A stretch of DNA of 64,000 nt from contig JAGKQI010000093.1 in NCBI GenBank assembly GCA_018806915.1, positions 806,001 through 870,000 of the forward strand. Reading direction: 5' to 3'. Below, in pieces: positions 23,901 to 38,459 of this stretch (position 1 is the stretch's first letter; each line of letters opens with the position of its first letter). The notes under the pieces were generated by a model that worked only from the letters and a program-made list of their open reading frames with translations, searched no databases and was not told where the DNA came from. Source of the DNA: Phytophthora colocasiae. Its lineage: Eukaryota > Oomycota > Peronosporomycetes > Peronosporales > Peronosporaceae. A program made the translations under genes and the position numbers.

Positions 23901-26900
23901 GAGGATCTGACGCATCGGTCCACCAGGGTGGGGTCGTGCAGAAATGTTGCCTCCTCCCGGTAATGGAGCTGGCGGGGGATTCGTTGCAGGAGCGCTTGGC
24001 GTCACGCCAGTTGGTAACAGGTTAAATCCGAATCCAAGCATACTTGTGCCAGCATTGCGCGCTGCAGAGCTCAAGGGGGGCGGGCTGTGCAGTCCGTTTT
24101 CCATCGGACGAGGAGTGCTGTTACGGCGTTGGGCATTACTGGATCGCCTTGCAAAGCTGGCGTCGGAATCTGAATGAAAATGAGACGCGAAATGCTGCCA
24201 AATTCCTAGGATTGAATCCACCAACTCGGCCTCGTGCCAGATTGCACGTTCACACTTCCAAAATACCAGACTCTGGGTCAAATCCACTGTGCCCGAGCTG
24301 CTCGCTAAGTTGCTTGGATCAACCTCTCCAAGCGTGTCTGGGTCATAGTGAAGCACCACAGCAGCTGCAAGCGAGGCAAGGCTCTCAGCATTTCGCCATA
24401 AAATGGACTCGCGTGATGGCGTGCCTTCGTTAATACGCAGGTTCATCTCTGCTGACAACATTTCGTTCATCTTGTCCAGTGTGGTCTTTAGTAACGAAAC
24501 TACGACCACCTCGAGCTCTTCCGCAGAAGTGATGAAGCGAGAGAGTGTAGTGAACGGATCTTGCAGCAAGAACCACGCCATTTCGTTCGTTTTCACTTCC
24601 AGACAGATCATAGATGAGATAACATCATACGACATCAGCGTAATAAAGTCCACACATCCACTGGGTTGATACACGGACATCAACTCCACAAGCGCCAACT
24701 TCATGCGACTTGACATGTCATTGAAGCAGCTCGCACTCACACCCTGTTTCTTACGGTCGCCGTCTCCGTGTAGCGCCAACAGTCCTCGTACAAAGTCAAC
24801 GTCGTCTTGGGTGATAATAGAAAACAGCGCGTTCACGCGAACCTCATCCGGTTCCTGTGTATTCAGTACCATGTCTCTCAATCGGCTCATCGGAACACCT
24901 GGGCAGCCAACCAGGTCGATGCCAAACAATGATGATGGTGGCGACGGGGGAGTTTCATGCTGCAGTTGTGGGTCCCCACGAAGACTCAGGATGGCCTCGA
25001 TGATAGGCACCTGCTCCGTCGTAGATGATTCCGTGGCTGTGCCGCCCATGCTCGAAATACTGCCGAATATCAACACGTGACGGTTGATCGCGCTTGCTAC
25101 TGTGGATGATGCAAAGATAATCTTGAGGTGGCGGATAGCAACCATGCGAATCGTGACAGAGCTGGCACGCACAAGACCCAAGAAGGCAGACATCATGTTG
25201 TCGTGCCAAATTGTCGCCGTAGCGAGCACGTTTTCGTCAACGAGGGCATCATATGATGCGGTTTTCCCATCCAGCGTCTTCATATTTTTCTCCGTCACTT
25301 GAACCCCTAGAATCATGAGCAGAATTTCAGAGTAAACACCCATGGAGACCGGTCTGTTCTCGGGTTTCAGCGAATGCATTATCAAATATGCATCGCCCAC
25401 CGAAAGCTGGATCTTGTCCGGGTTGTTAACCATTTCACGGTCTTGGGTACACTCACACTTCAAATACAGGTACGTTCGCAGCAAACGTAGCGTCATCACG
25501 CGAATGACGTCGTTCGAGAACTCCAGAAGCGGCAGCCAAATACGAAGACCGCCTAATCGACCAAAGAGATCCAGCATTCCGGCAGGAGCCGTGGGCTGAA
25601 CTGACAGCTCAATCAATAGTTGCAACAAGTCTGGCAAATCCGTCTCTGGCACATTTTCTACAACCGAGCCACTTCCATCCAGGTCACTTTCAGGCATGCT
25701 CTTCGAGCTTGATGAAGACGAGACAGTTGCCGAAGAGGACGTCCCATTTGATGATCCAACTTCTTGAAGCGCTGGTGTTCCATCAATGTTCATTCCTGGA
25801 ATCATTGGGTTGCTTGGCTTTCCGATCATGCAGAAAATAAGCGAGCGCGTGCTTTCGTACGAAAGCTGAGACTTAACCTCTTTTCCTTTTACGGGGAACG
25901 CCATAACTGAGCCAGCAACCTTTGCCGGGGGAGACTCACACAGCACAATCTTGATCATCGCTAACACACGCTTCCGCAAGAGATCGATCTCTTCTGGAGA
26001 GAACTCCCTAGCGCGTCGAAGTGTTGTTGAAGTGGGGAGTTTCCAGTAAATCCACGACAAACAACGTAAGAAGTGACGCGTAGAAGCCGGAGACAGATTC
26101 TTGCTGTCCTTACGCGTCATGATCTCCAATTTGTCAAACATGGTTTCCTGTAGATCCACCGGTGCGTTCACCCAAACGCGGAAGTTAAATAGAAGGAATT
26201 TGTAGATCTCGTCCGATAGAATTCGGTCCGAAATCACAGCACTGCGCAATCGCTCGATTGCAATGAGCAAGTCATGTGTCAAGAACTGCGGCGGCAACGA
26301 GCGCATCAGCAGAGCCATAAGCCGAACACCTTGGCTACGTCGGAAAATAAATTTGTTCACCAGGGAGTGGCGCATAATCTCAGCGATTAATAGCACAACT
26401 TTTGGGATACTGCGCACGCCCATCGGACGTGCAATCAGGTCACTCATTTGCTTGAGGAAGTACGAGTCTTCGTCAAACTGTGTCGTCAAGGCATCATTGG
26501 TCCCAGCTAAACTGCTTCGTACAGATAGAGAAGTCTCCGACGCGTCATTTCCATTTGAATCGGTACTCGTACTATTCACAGTCGAGACTGCAGCAGTAGT
26601 TGACGTCACCAACAAAGGGAGACAGACCAGCGGGCCACCCAACTGTGCCACGGCTTGCTTAAACGTTCCAGCATGCCTCAAACGCACACCGGCACTAGCA
26701 GCAGCTGCGTGATAGTCATTGCCGCTAGAATCATAGCACAAGCCCTTAAGTCTGTCGCAGTGCCGAGCGTCATACGCGAGAAGCAATCCATCAGTCGAAT
26801 TTCCAGAAGCGTTTGAGGCTCCTGGAGTTCCAGATGCTCCACTGACTCCACCACCCGACGATGTGGACGACGATGATATGTACGAGTTGAACTGGAACAC

Positions 26901-28001
26901 GAGCGCATCATACTCGTCAACACTGCGAATATTATTGATGATGCTGGCTGGTAGAGCTTGTCCGAAAAGAGCCGTGGGTCCAAGTAGAACACGTAGAGCA
27001 TTGGAGCCGTTACTTTCGCGCATAGCCAGATATGCCTTCACCACGGGTGCCATCAATGCTGTGTTTGGATACGCCAGTCGCACACTTTGCCGAAGTTCTG
27101 AGTTGAGATACACATCCAATTTTGATCCGCGGAACTGCCGGTGTGTGTGGGTAATACACAAAAAATGCCACCTGCCAGGCGTAACGAGATCGGGCACCTC
27201 AACATGTCCGTCATTCTTCCGCTTATCAAAGCTCGTAATCATCAGCGATGAGCGCAGGAAGGAGCACATGATGCCCACTCCAGTCTTGCCACAGAACGTA
27301 AATAGCGGTGCAACTTCTTCTGGAAGAAACTCGAACTTAATCCACGCACAGAAGGTGTATCCATTATTCGGGAACGCCGGCAGCACAGGCATCAACAAAC
27401 CCGAGAATTCTCCATTCAGGTCGAAGAACGACGCTGGACCAAAGGAGTCCCGTGCAATCATCTCGAGCGTGGACAAATAGTAGCTCACCGCTTGGTCATC
27501 CGGCTCCTCGTGCACCATGCGCATACTGCGGAAGACCGCGAGCATAGCTTGGATGTCGTCAATGTTGACTGAGTGATAGGCCAAGTACAAGAAGACTCTC
27601 AGTAGCTTCTTCAGTACTGTATGGGGTAAACTGGGGTCTGCGAACAGCCCGCGTTCACTCAGAAACCTCAAAATCTCCCGCTGCAAACCAGCAGTAGAAC
27701 AAGCCTCCACATTGCCGCAGCTGCTGCGTACAAGACTGATGATCGCCTCAAGCGCGCGGATCTGTTCACTCTCGTCTATCACTCCAATGATGCTGGTGAA
27801 TAGCGTCTTAAGGCGCGACGGCCGACGGATCTGCAAGCGTGTAGCCTCCGCCTCACTGTATTCCTTTCCGCCCACTGATTACATTTAAAAAATATATATA
27901 AGAAAATTTAAATAAATCATAAAAGGAAGGACTGAACGTCATTACGTACGCAGCTCGCGCAGGAAGACGGAGACGGCGTCCTGCGCCTCCTCGAGCTCCA
28001 T
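17933..28001 (-). CDS. giant BEACH-WD40-ELMO protein (neurobeachin/WDFY3-like)
   Basis: Three exons (28001-27950, 27874-18554, 18471-17933; introns of 75 and 82 nt) encode 3303 residues. The domains in order are: a concanavalin-like sandwich (about 163-330, YTFCAWIKFEF, GRWHFLCITH); a long armadillo-like region; low-complexity acidic linkers; a PH-BEACH domain (about 1940-2065); BEACH (about 2070-2360, WVRREISNFEYLMALN, YPVFPWVIKDY); WD40 repeats (about 2400-2850); and an ELMO domain (about 2920-3140, WSRLGFQRPDPTTDFRAGG, YPWGPAGINVTCM) completed across the last intron. The tail has a Ser/Thr run, DPF motifs (NDPFAGND, DDPFACLM) and LLDLGDD. BEACH proteins scaffold vesicle traffic and autophagy; ELMO domains regulate Arf- or Rac-type GTPases. 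The ELMO and WD40 regions share one uninterrupted exon, so the fusion is not an assembly of two gene models. Confidence 0.9.
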
Positions 28002-28246
28002 CGTCTCGAGAGGGGGCTGATGCGTCTTTGCCTGTGTCTTGCGAACTGATCCGCCCGAGATGCTGCACTATCCCCGCGCTGTGCCTGTCACGTCCGCCAC
28101 ACTCGCTTGAATGGCTTCTCCCCTGTTTGCAAAACCCTTCAAAAGCAATCAATACAAAAAGCAAGTCATTTAATAACCTGCCTCTCCTTTGCAGCTCTTT
28201 GGGATTAGCTAATAGTGAGATGGCTACATTTCGTTGGTCTCGTTTG

Positions 28247-30189
28247 TCAGTCTGCTAGAAGTGCGATCGGTTTAGCCACAAGCGTCTGGATGAGCTTACG
28301 CAGTGCGTTGAGCTCCTTCTGCTCGATGAGCTCGTACTGCCGCACGAAGAGGATGAAGCGCTTGAAGCAGAAGTTCAGGTGCGACTCGGCGTGTAGAGCC
28401 ACGTAGTTCTGCAGATGGTTGTGATACATGTGCGCATACACCCGGAAAAGTCGTTTGAGAATGTTGCGCGCCGCCCGTATGAACTTAGGATTGCATTCCC
28501 CACTGCCATTGGTACTTGAAGCGGTGTTATAGCTATCTGGGAAGATCTGAGGATCATCGAGTTGACCTTCCACCCACTCGAGCAGTCGGGCAACGTATTC
28601 CGACGCTGGTAACGACACTGGAGTCACTTGCTGCACGCCGTCAGCCCACAAATACGTGTAGCACGGCCCTGCTGACATTTGTGGGCACGAAGAGTGCGTG
28701 CAGAACTCGGATATTGTGCCGTAGAGGAGACTGATCTCGTTGAAGAAGTCAATGACGTGCACAGCGACCCACTCGTCGAGCTTGCAGCCTTCAGGTATTT
28801 GGATACAGTCGGCCAGGTCGAGACCACACGCCATGGAGTTCTTGATGTAGCGGTGAAGATTCCACGTACGTGTGCCGGAAACGTGCTTTTTACGTGGACA
28901 AATGCTTTGGTCCTGGTTCAGCACGTGGTTTGGCATGATTCGAATGGGATCGTTCCCTTGCGGCTTTTTAGGAGAAACAGTTGAACTTGGGTAGCGCGGC
29001 GATGATGGCTTGTCACTTGGAACGGGGTCTTCTGGTTGCTTGTCGTCCAAATTGTTGTTGGTATCGTTTTCACTGTCTCCTGAGCTTACTACCACTCCGG
29101 CATCGTTAGTCCGCTCCTCCGCGTGAGTCTTTGTGAGCTGTTGCTGTTGTGCATTCTTTGACGTTGCAAGGGTTCGATACTCTCCCAAGTGTTTCTGAAG
29201 AGTTGTGACTTCGGTTTCCATCCATTTGGCGGTGAGAGCTTGATGTTGAAGCAACAACTATCGACAGGAACGAGTTTTTGTCATAATGTAGATCTGGATG
29301 AAATGTTGAGGTCAACCGCTTGCTCACCTTTTCAATTGCTTGGCTTGCAGTTTCCGGCAGATCGTTTGACAGAACAGCAGCGAGGTCCGCAAGCACCTCG
29401 TCATCAATCTCCTTGAACCGTGTAAGGGCAACTTGATACTTAGCTCGGTTCTGAAAAGCACACAAATAAGTAAGAAACCCAATGTATTCAGAGTGAAAAC
29501 TCACACGTCGAAGACGAGAAGACTCGTGACGAGTTGAGGATTGAATCTCTTCCACTTTTCGCTCGTATCGAAGTACGACGCCCTTGGCACTATTACGGTG
29601 TTCGCACCTTAGCTAATACACAACAATACGCAAGTGTATGTCAGAACTGGAGACTACAATCATTGCACGATCCGTTCTCGTACTTTGAGCTGAGGAATAT
29701 CCGCTAACATTGTCTGAAGTGGTGCAATCGAGCTTGTTCTAAACGCTGAAATATCTGCCAAGAGCTTCCTTGCTTCTGCTGCAGTTGTTTGCTGCTCGTC
29801 TGCTTCACTGTCATAGAGGACATGTACACATGATCCCAGTTCGCGACTTGAGGCCACCACCTCTGCAAAACGAACATGGTTCTGTAACTCGGCCATCTAA
29901 AACTTGATTTGTGTTCCACTTGTAGTACATGTACAACTTACCGCACAAGGCTTGACAGTGGCGTGAGAGCTTGTTGATCGTATCCTTCAGACCCACTACA
30001 CGTAGAAAATATTAATTAAACTTTCCACTTTCAGAGCAAGCATCTGCCTTTACAACCTTCAAAGCGCTCTAGACGGACAACCATATCAGTGAATTCGGTG
30101 CAACGAGTTTCATTGCTTTGAGCTTCAGCTTTACTGGACGGCGTCGTGCTCTCGGACGATCCACTGCTGTGGAAAAATTTGCGCAACAT
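28247..30189 (-). CDS. BAR-domain / MOB-domain fusion protein
   Basis: Six exons on the minus strand (30189-30057, 29995-29942, 29862-29684, 29612-29505, 29450-29328, 29257-28247) keep the frame throughout and give 535 residues. Residues about 25-250 are helical and BAR-like (KDTINKLSRHCQALC, CEHRNSAKGVVLRYERKVEE, KYQVALTRFKEIDDEVLADL), as in proteins that bind curved membranes. A polar linker follows. Residues about 300-520 are a Mob1/phocein domain: LPEGCK-like start, EWVAVHVIDFFNEISLLYG, the zinc ligands CTHSSCPQMSAG and later HMYHNHLQNYVALHAESHLN, and a family-typical end. MOB proteins activate NDR/LATS kinases. The combination suggests an NDR-kinase activator targeted to curved membrane, which is inference. 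The third exon acceptor (29863) was chosen because the nearer AG breaks the frame. Confidence 0.75.
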
Positions 30190-30560
30190 AGTCAGCGTCG
30201 CTCGTGTCGTGGTTTGCTACTGCGCTTCTCTTCTCACTGCTCGAGATGAAAATAAATGGCGATGGAGTGTCGTAATCACTGAGCAGCTTATGAACCCAAA
30301 AATGGCTGCACTTAGCCGCTAAGAAGAACGCCACAAATGGTGGTTCACCATGAATTCGCTACTGTATTCGCTTCTCTTGCAAGTAATTTATTTCATAGTG
30401 CTGTTATGGAACACAATTGTATGGAGGCAAGTTAAGACTCCTTTACCACTTCAACTTGCAGCAGCTCGTACTTAATCCAGAATATGTAGCCACACAATTT
30501 GTAACGACGAGGGGGTTGGTCACGTCTCGGTGCATCGATTACTCCGGGGACTTCCTCGCA
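30190..30560. other. divergent promoter region
   Basis: Space between the BAR-MOB start and the LicD-like start. An in-frame ATG at 30417 could extend the downstream protein by 48 residues. Otherwise no coding sequence or repeat is visible. Confidence 0.45.
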
Positions 30561-31578
30561 ATGCTGCCGCACCGAGTTCCAGTGGCGGCGTCCAGGCGAC
30601 TACGCACGCCCCCGCGCCAGAAAATCATGTACTACGTGTTGTGCTTCCTGGGTGTGGCGGCAATGCTGCAAATGGTGCGGTTCTTGTACGGCAAGTGTGA
30701 TACACGAGTGCACATGTCGTCGCTGTTGACCAAGACGTCGCAGATTCTTAAACGCAACAATATCGAGTACTGGTTAGACAAGGGCACACTTCTGGGCGTG
30801 CACCGTGATGATGGCCTCATTCCATGGGAGTATGATGTGGATCTGGGCGTCATGAACGCAACCTGCGCCGAGATTTCGGCACTTAAGAGTGAGTTCGAAG
30901 CTGTCGGCCTCACGGCATACGACCGCGAAGACGACATCGCGCACAAGGTGAAGCTCACGTATGACACGGAGAACCACGAGTTCTATTGGTCGGATCCGAG
31001 ACTGCATGATCCGTGCATCCGTGTCTACGATGCAACAGATATCGGCACGTGGGTGGACATTTACTGGTATGTGGAGCTGACAAGTGAGGAAGTGGCGGCA
31101 GATCGCGAAAATGTATTGGTGCCACCGGGCTACGATGAAGAAGACAGCCTCGTGTGCTGCTCGGAGGGACTGCAGGCACACACAGAGCACATGTGCTGTG
31201 GAGGATGTGTGCCTCGCAAATCACTCTTTCCACTGCAACGCAAGTACGTGAATGTCCACGACGGCGTGGATCCTGTACAGGAGCAACCTGTACCAGCTGA
31301 AGTCGCCCAATTCCTGTCAATTCAGTACGGCGAAAATGCATTGACAAGCCGCGAAATCAAGGTAAGCAAGCGTTGCTGTCTTGCATTGCATGTTGTTATT
31401 ATTATTCTTGTACTCATTTGTGGTGCTGCAGGGATGGAAAGGAGTGGTGTGTGGCTTCTGGACAAGTCCACTGCTATTTATGGTGCATCTAGCCCTGCTC
31501 AACGGCGTGCTGGTAGGACTGGTGATCTACTTCCGCCGACGCTGCTCCACCGGCAGCTCCAAGCGGCGGAAGCTTTAG
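30561..31578 (+). CDS. LicD/fukutin-type membrane nucleotidyltransferase-like protein
   Basis: Exons 30561-31361 and 31432-31578 (70-nt phase-0 intron) give 315 residues. After a short basic start comes one membrane anchor (about 24-42, VLCFLGVAAMLQMVRF). The LicD fold follows: YWLDKGTLLGVHRDDGLIPW, then the metal-binding D92-V-D94 of EYDVDLGV, and TWVDIYWYVEL. A Cys-rich stretch (VCCSEG, HMCCGGCVP) may be disulfide-bonded or bind metal. Exon 2 supplies a second hydrophobic segment (LLFMVHLALLNGVLVGLVIY) and a basic tail. LicD and fukutin relatives add phosphocholine or ribitol phosphate to glycans; the acceptor here is unknown. The start is uncertain: 30417 is in frame and would give 363 residues. 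Confidence 0.75.
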
Positions 31579-32207
31579 CTGACCGTCGGGTTGCGACTCG
31601 TTAGCTTGATACATAGACGCATGTACGGAAATGACAGCCTGCACCAGTGGATCCATCCTGCGGGTCGTGCTGTCCCACTCACAATCGACTTTGGTTTCAG
31701 CAGCGAACCCCGCAAATGTCGCGGAGCTGCCGTCGCAAAAGTACCCTGCAGTGCTTTGCATTGCATTGCACCGTTCCTTCCGTCCCAACGTTCGCCAGGA
31801 GAGTGCGGGACATCGCAATGGCTGGTGGTGGTGTCCGATCGTCGAGCAAATGCAGCTGAGCCCTAATTTTGGTTTGGTCAGTTTCCGTACGTCCTTTCGT
31901 GCTCGCTTTTTTTCGCGACCTGCGTGACACGATTTATATTTAGCAGGTACCCGCATTTAAGCACCTTATTTGTATGCTATGAATCATCAACCCCATCATT
32001 TTCAAACGGGTATCAATTCTCGCGTCCGCTGTGGTTCTGCCATTGACCCACCTCTGTCTCTGTCGCTACAAAATGACAACAGCATTCATTATCCAATTTC
32101 ACTCCTAGAGCACAAGCGGTTGGTTGCAGTCTCCGCATTGACTGGCTTGCTGCGTGTTGCCTACCTCCTCACAGACATAAACTAACACTAACTACACACA
32201 CGCAATT
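31579..32207. other. intergenic, promoter of the PHTF-like gene
   Basis: No gene was found. Overlapping short frames on both strands are without recognisable content. The right part holds an Inr-like site at 32098-32105 and a C/A-rich leader. Confidence 0.45.
32098..32105 (+). promoter_or_regulatory. Inr-like initiator of the PHTF-like gene
   Basis: TTCACTCC fits the oomycete initiator YTCANTYY and lies about 105 bp upstream of the start codon. Confidence 0.35.
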
Positions 32208-34648
<2,441 letters not shown>

Positions 34649-35218
34649 GCGATGCAGACACTTTGCTTGAAGACGAAATGAGATGGACAGGCGGGTCGGA
34701 ATGGAGACACAAGCTGACGACGTCCGTGAAGACAAGCAGATTCAGGTTGAAGGCGCTCCGTGCAAGTTGCGGTGCGACTCGCCTGCTTCTGCACAATGAA
34801 ATGTGGCCAAGAAGAGCACTATGACTCACACACAGCCGTGGCAAGCGCCTTCTATCTCGTAGGTTCGACTAACACACGAGGCGATAGTAGCGCGAGCGGG
34901 CGATAGAAGCAAATACAAATATACACGCCATACCTTAAAAGCACCAAGATGTCTTGCCTTCAAGAAGCATGTGTACATGTAAAAATTTTCGTTAAGCTCT
35001 GGCTCGCTGCAGAAGTGGCCTGGCAGGATGTGTAGCTGCAGTGGGACTCTCAGGAACCGCCTCGCTCACCAACGTGTCGTTGTTGATGTCAGAAGAAAAC
35101 GCAAGCATGAAGAGAATAATGTTGTGGTTGTCTGAACCTTTGCGTGTTGTGGCATAAGTTAGCTAGCTAGAATACGTTGGGCCTTCCATTGAGACCTGGG
35201 GGAGTTAAATGATGGGAT
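34649..35218. other. convergent intergenic, no gene
   Basis: Lies between the stops of the PHTF-like gene and the minus-strand RVSF gene. It should hold both 3' ends. No repeat, RNA gene or protein-like frame was recognised. Confidence 0.45.
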
Positions 35219-36187
35219 CTAGAAGGGAGGCGTCGGAAACTCGCGCGATGTGCGCAGCAACAGCGACTCGAGTTTGGACGGTTTGGTAGGGCAGATAGGT
35301 GTTCGATCCACCTCGGAATCTGCGACCCCCATAACTTGCGGCTCCTCGGCAAAGGACACACGCGTAGGTGTGCGCTTGGGCTCCATAGGCGGCTTCTGCA
35401 ATGTATCCACCATGGCGTGATCCACTTTGAGGCGTTGGTATTTGAGCGTGAAGCGCTTCATGTACGAGTCGGCGGCCAGCAGGAAGGGAAGTGCCTGTTC
35501 AGGCTTGTTCTCGTGCCAGAGCTGCGCACCACGATCGCGTGCGATTGACATGGCGCGCCAGAGCACAGAGATGTCTCGACTACTAGCGTCGAAGCCACTG
35601 AGCAAGGGAAACTCACTGACGGCGGACGGACTGTTGGGTGGCGAAGTGACGGTCTCTTGCGCTTGAATGAGCGCCATAGTCCACATCTGCTCGGCCTCCA
35701 TGTGCAGGGTCTCGTGGCGCTCGGTCTGCTCCAATAGCTGTCCCATGCGGTTACGCGCCAGCTCCAGGAAGCGCACGCACGTGTGCTGTTCGTAGACGCC
35801 CATTTCCTTGAGAATGGCGAGCTCCTTGGCGATAGAGAAGAGGTTGCGCTCCATCACGACGCTGTTCATGTCCGAGGCCCAGGCTTCCACGAGAATCATC
35901 TTGAGTTTAAGCTGCAACGAGAGGCCCATGAGGCTGCGACGCAGTAGCTCCTCGCTCTCGCCGGTGGAGTGTTTCACGGCAGTCTGTTGCTGCAGTGCGG
36001 CGCGCACAGGGCTCGAGGCCATCGCGCGCGGCGACATGCTCAGCGGCATGGCCAGGATCTTGCTCGAGTCTACAGGCTCAATACTGCGGCGCCGCTTCTT
36101 ACTGGCGGTCGCGCTTGCGTCGGAGAGTGGCAGCACGGTCATCATGTTCCGGAACGGGGCTGAGTCTATTTTACTATGAGCGAACAA
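35219..36187 (-). CDS. uncharacterised protein with an RVSF docking motif
   Basis: A single frame of up to 322 residues that I cannot assign to a family. Visible parts are: a basic cluster KKRRRS near residue 30 that could be a nuclear signal; a helical middle (about 85-180, QLKLKMILVEAWASDMNSVV, LARNRMGQLLEQTERHETLH); a second helical block (about 210-250, ARDRGAQLWHENKPEQALPF, resembling one TPR- or MIT-like helix pair); and TRVSFAEEPQ near residue 280. RVSF fits the RVxF motif by which many proteins bind phosphatase PP1. The first Met (36187) or the Met pair at 36145-36142 could be the start. Composition resembles the neighbouring conserved genes, so it is probably a working gene. Confidence 0.65.
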   Translation of the reverse strand: MFAHSKIDSAPFRNMMTVLPLSDASATASKKRRRSIEPVDSSKILAMPLSMSPRAMASSPVRAALQQQTAVKHSTGESEELLRRSLMGLSLQLKLKMILVEAWASDMNSVVMERNLFSIAKELAILKEMGVYEQHTCVRFLELARNRMGQLLEQTERHETLHMEAEQMWTMALIQAQETVTSPPNSPSAVSEFPLLSGFDASSRDISVLWRAMSIARDRGAQLWHENKPEQALPFLLAADSYMKRFTLKYQRLKVDHAMVDTLQKPPMEPKRTPTRVSFAEEPQVMGVADSEVDRTPICPTKPSKLESLLLRTSREFPTPPF

Positions 36188-37963
36188 ACGCCCTGGTAGT
36201 TAGTTAGCTTAAAGTCCTAGCGAGCTCGCCCTTTAGAAAATGAGGCAACTGCAGACTACAGGATTTTCCGGACCAGCCAGTCATACAGACAGCCAGTGTA
36301 ATTCGCAAAAGGGTAACGGTTAGAGCCGAGACACACCTTGATACCGCCCACTGTCACTGGTGGATTCAGAGAGCAGGTTTGGGGCCACGCTTTACACTCC
36401 GAGTCGGAGTTTCCGGCTCCTTTCTCTCACCTGGCAATCGAAAGGACCCGACTGTCGCGCCGTCCGGACAAGATGATGAAAAGCACCGTCGGCCAATGTG
36501 CCGCAACAGTGCTGGATGGATGATATAGCTGATGGAAATGCTGTTGCTGAAAGAAGGCAACAAGTTGGTAACGCGAATGCTGGCGAATGGCTCACGAACG
36601 CGAGTGGCAGCAAGACCGGCGTAAACTCCCGCGACTATCCGATGGAATCAAGCTGTGATGAAAGGTCCGGCCCGTGCATGCATCGCTGCGGCTCGTCACA
36701 AGTCACATGCATGGCTTTGAGGAGGTTTTGCCGTAACTGAACGCCATACCCTCCACAAAGTGATGGCACGAAATTGACGGGTGTATGCTGATTGACAGAG
36801 TAGGATAGTGGCGGCATGCGGTACCGTTCAGATATGCAGCGTGTGTCTGCCACATGTGATTGACGTTGGCCTTTGCACCGACCACCGCCTCGTAGACCTG
36901 CTCGTGTGATGCCAGAAACTTGGCTTGCCTCAGGATGGCATTTTCTCATGGGGTGGCGCCAAATGTCGCCGAGAGCGTACCGGTACTGAGCGCCACCAGC
37001 CGCACATATTATCAGCAGCGGGCGATCTGCCAGCAGGTAACTTGCCACTCTCTGCTGAGCTGTTGCTGACGAGACGCCGGAACTTCTACATGAGGTGGCT
37101 TTTCGAGCATGAACCTTCCACTGTCCTCGTGGCGCTGGCCATGATCGCTCTCTAGCGGAATTTTATCTATCGTCGAGCAACAACTTGCTGTCAGCAATGC
37201 CTTGATTCAAGAAATTTGAGCTGTAGGACGAGCTAGATAGTTGATGGCGTCGAGTCGAAGCTCACGATAATATCAGATACTTTCCATCGCCAAGTTGCAC
37301 ATCTGCAGCAATTGCAAGTTGCACTTGCAATTGATTCCAGTACATGCACGACCTTAAATGCGTTGCTGAAGACCATGCCGTTGCGGGAGCTGATGTCAAC
37401 TGGACACGGTCAAGCGCAGCTTGCAGCAAGTGCATTACACATGACATCGCCCCAGCACTAGCATTTTCTCGCTGACCGAGCATCGACTGCCGCGCTCGAC
37501 GCTAAATCAGCCGGTCGGTGCCGTGGGGAACAGATAGCTCGGCGTCCGTTAGCTCACGTGCGGCATTCGCCAACCATTGCATCAAGGCGGCAAATTCGGA
37601 CTCGGGAGCGCCGGATATGTCTGAGCCGGGAAAGCAACCGGCTTGCCCCTAAAGACACGAATCCGCTCGCACTTTTTCTACCAAGAAGCTGTAGATTCGA
37701 AGGGGTATCACGGCGTATCAACGACTCGTTGTCAGTGATTCACTGTGATCGCTCGCATGGGCAAAGCATTTACACTGCAATGGTCTACAGTATGGGATAT
37801 GGTGTTGGTGGGCAACAAAGTTAAAGCACAGGTGTGTTGGCAAGCTAGCGACAGTAACATCCATACGGTCGTGCCCTTCAGCGCCGCCCATCAAACTCCG
37901 TTATCCGAAAGTGGCTACGCAAGTGATTAAGATTTACCGTACGTAGGGACAAACCGCACTGTA
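36188..37963. other. 1.8-kb intergenic stretch, no gene recognised
   Basis: Only short frames without family resemblance occur. The stretch ends at the TA target site of the inverted-repeat element at 37964. It could contain degraded repeats, but I could not pair any internal repeats. Confidence 0.4.
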
Positions 37964-38445
37964 CTTCTCCGGTCCACCGTACTATCGCCATTTCTAAAAA
38001 GTGGGCATAGCGGAAAAAGTTTTTAGAGTTAGCAAGCATGGCGCACACCATTAGAAAGCTGAAGGCGCAAGGTATGTGCTCCCGGACTTCCTGCTGAAAC
38101 GGAGCCTTCGTTTGAATGGTAGAATAACTTTTGTCTTGCGTCTGAGAGGAGCCGTAAGGTTAAATTTCGTAATTCGGTCAATTTTTAGCGATAATCAATC
38201 GCACTTTTACACGAGCGGTAGGAGCTAATTGACTCCGTCCTGGCAAACCGATATTGTCTGTAAACGCTTCAATGGGCTAAAAATTGATCGCGCGCCAGCG
38301 AGGTTTTATTGCAGCATGGCACCTAGCGGAATAAAATACGCCAAAAACAGCAAGACAAGTTATTTTTTACCAATCAAATACTGCTAACAATTTTGTGTGG
38401 CTCACCAAAAAACCTAATGGGCGATAGTACGGTGGACCGGAGAAG
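37964..38445. mobile_element. 482-bp MITE with 26-bp perfect inverted ends, TA target
   Basis: The left end starts CTTCTCCGGTCCACCGTA (37964-37989 in full). The right end (38420-38445) is its exact reverse complement over 26 bp. Both ends are bordered by TA (37962-37963 and 38446-38447), the target duplication of Tc1/mariner/pogo elements. No protein is encoded inside apart from an open tail continuing from the neighbouring transposase fragment. Confidence 0.65.
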
Positions 38446-38459
38446 TATGCTGAAGCATA

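Noticed and set aside
29811..29996. Continuous reading MGLKDTINKLSRHC... through the second BAR-MOB intron
   Set aside because: It ends at a stop after 61 codons and loses the BAR helices. Splicing from 29942 to 29862 keeps the frame and the fold.
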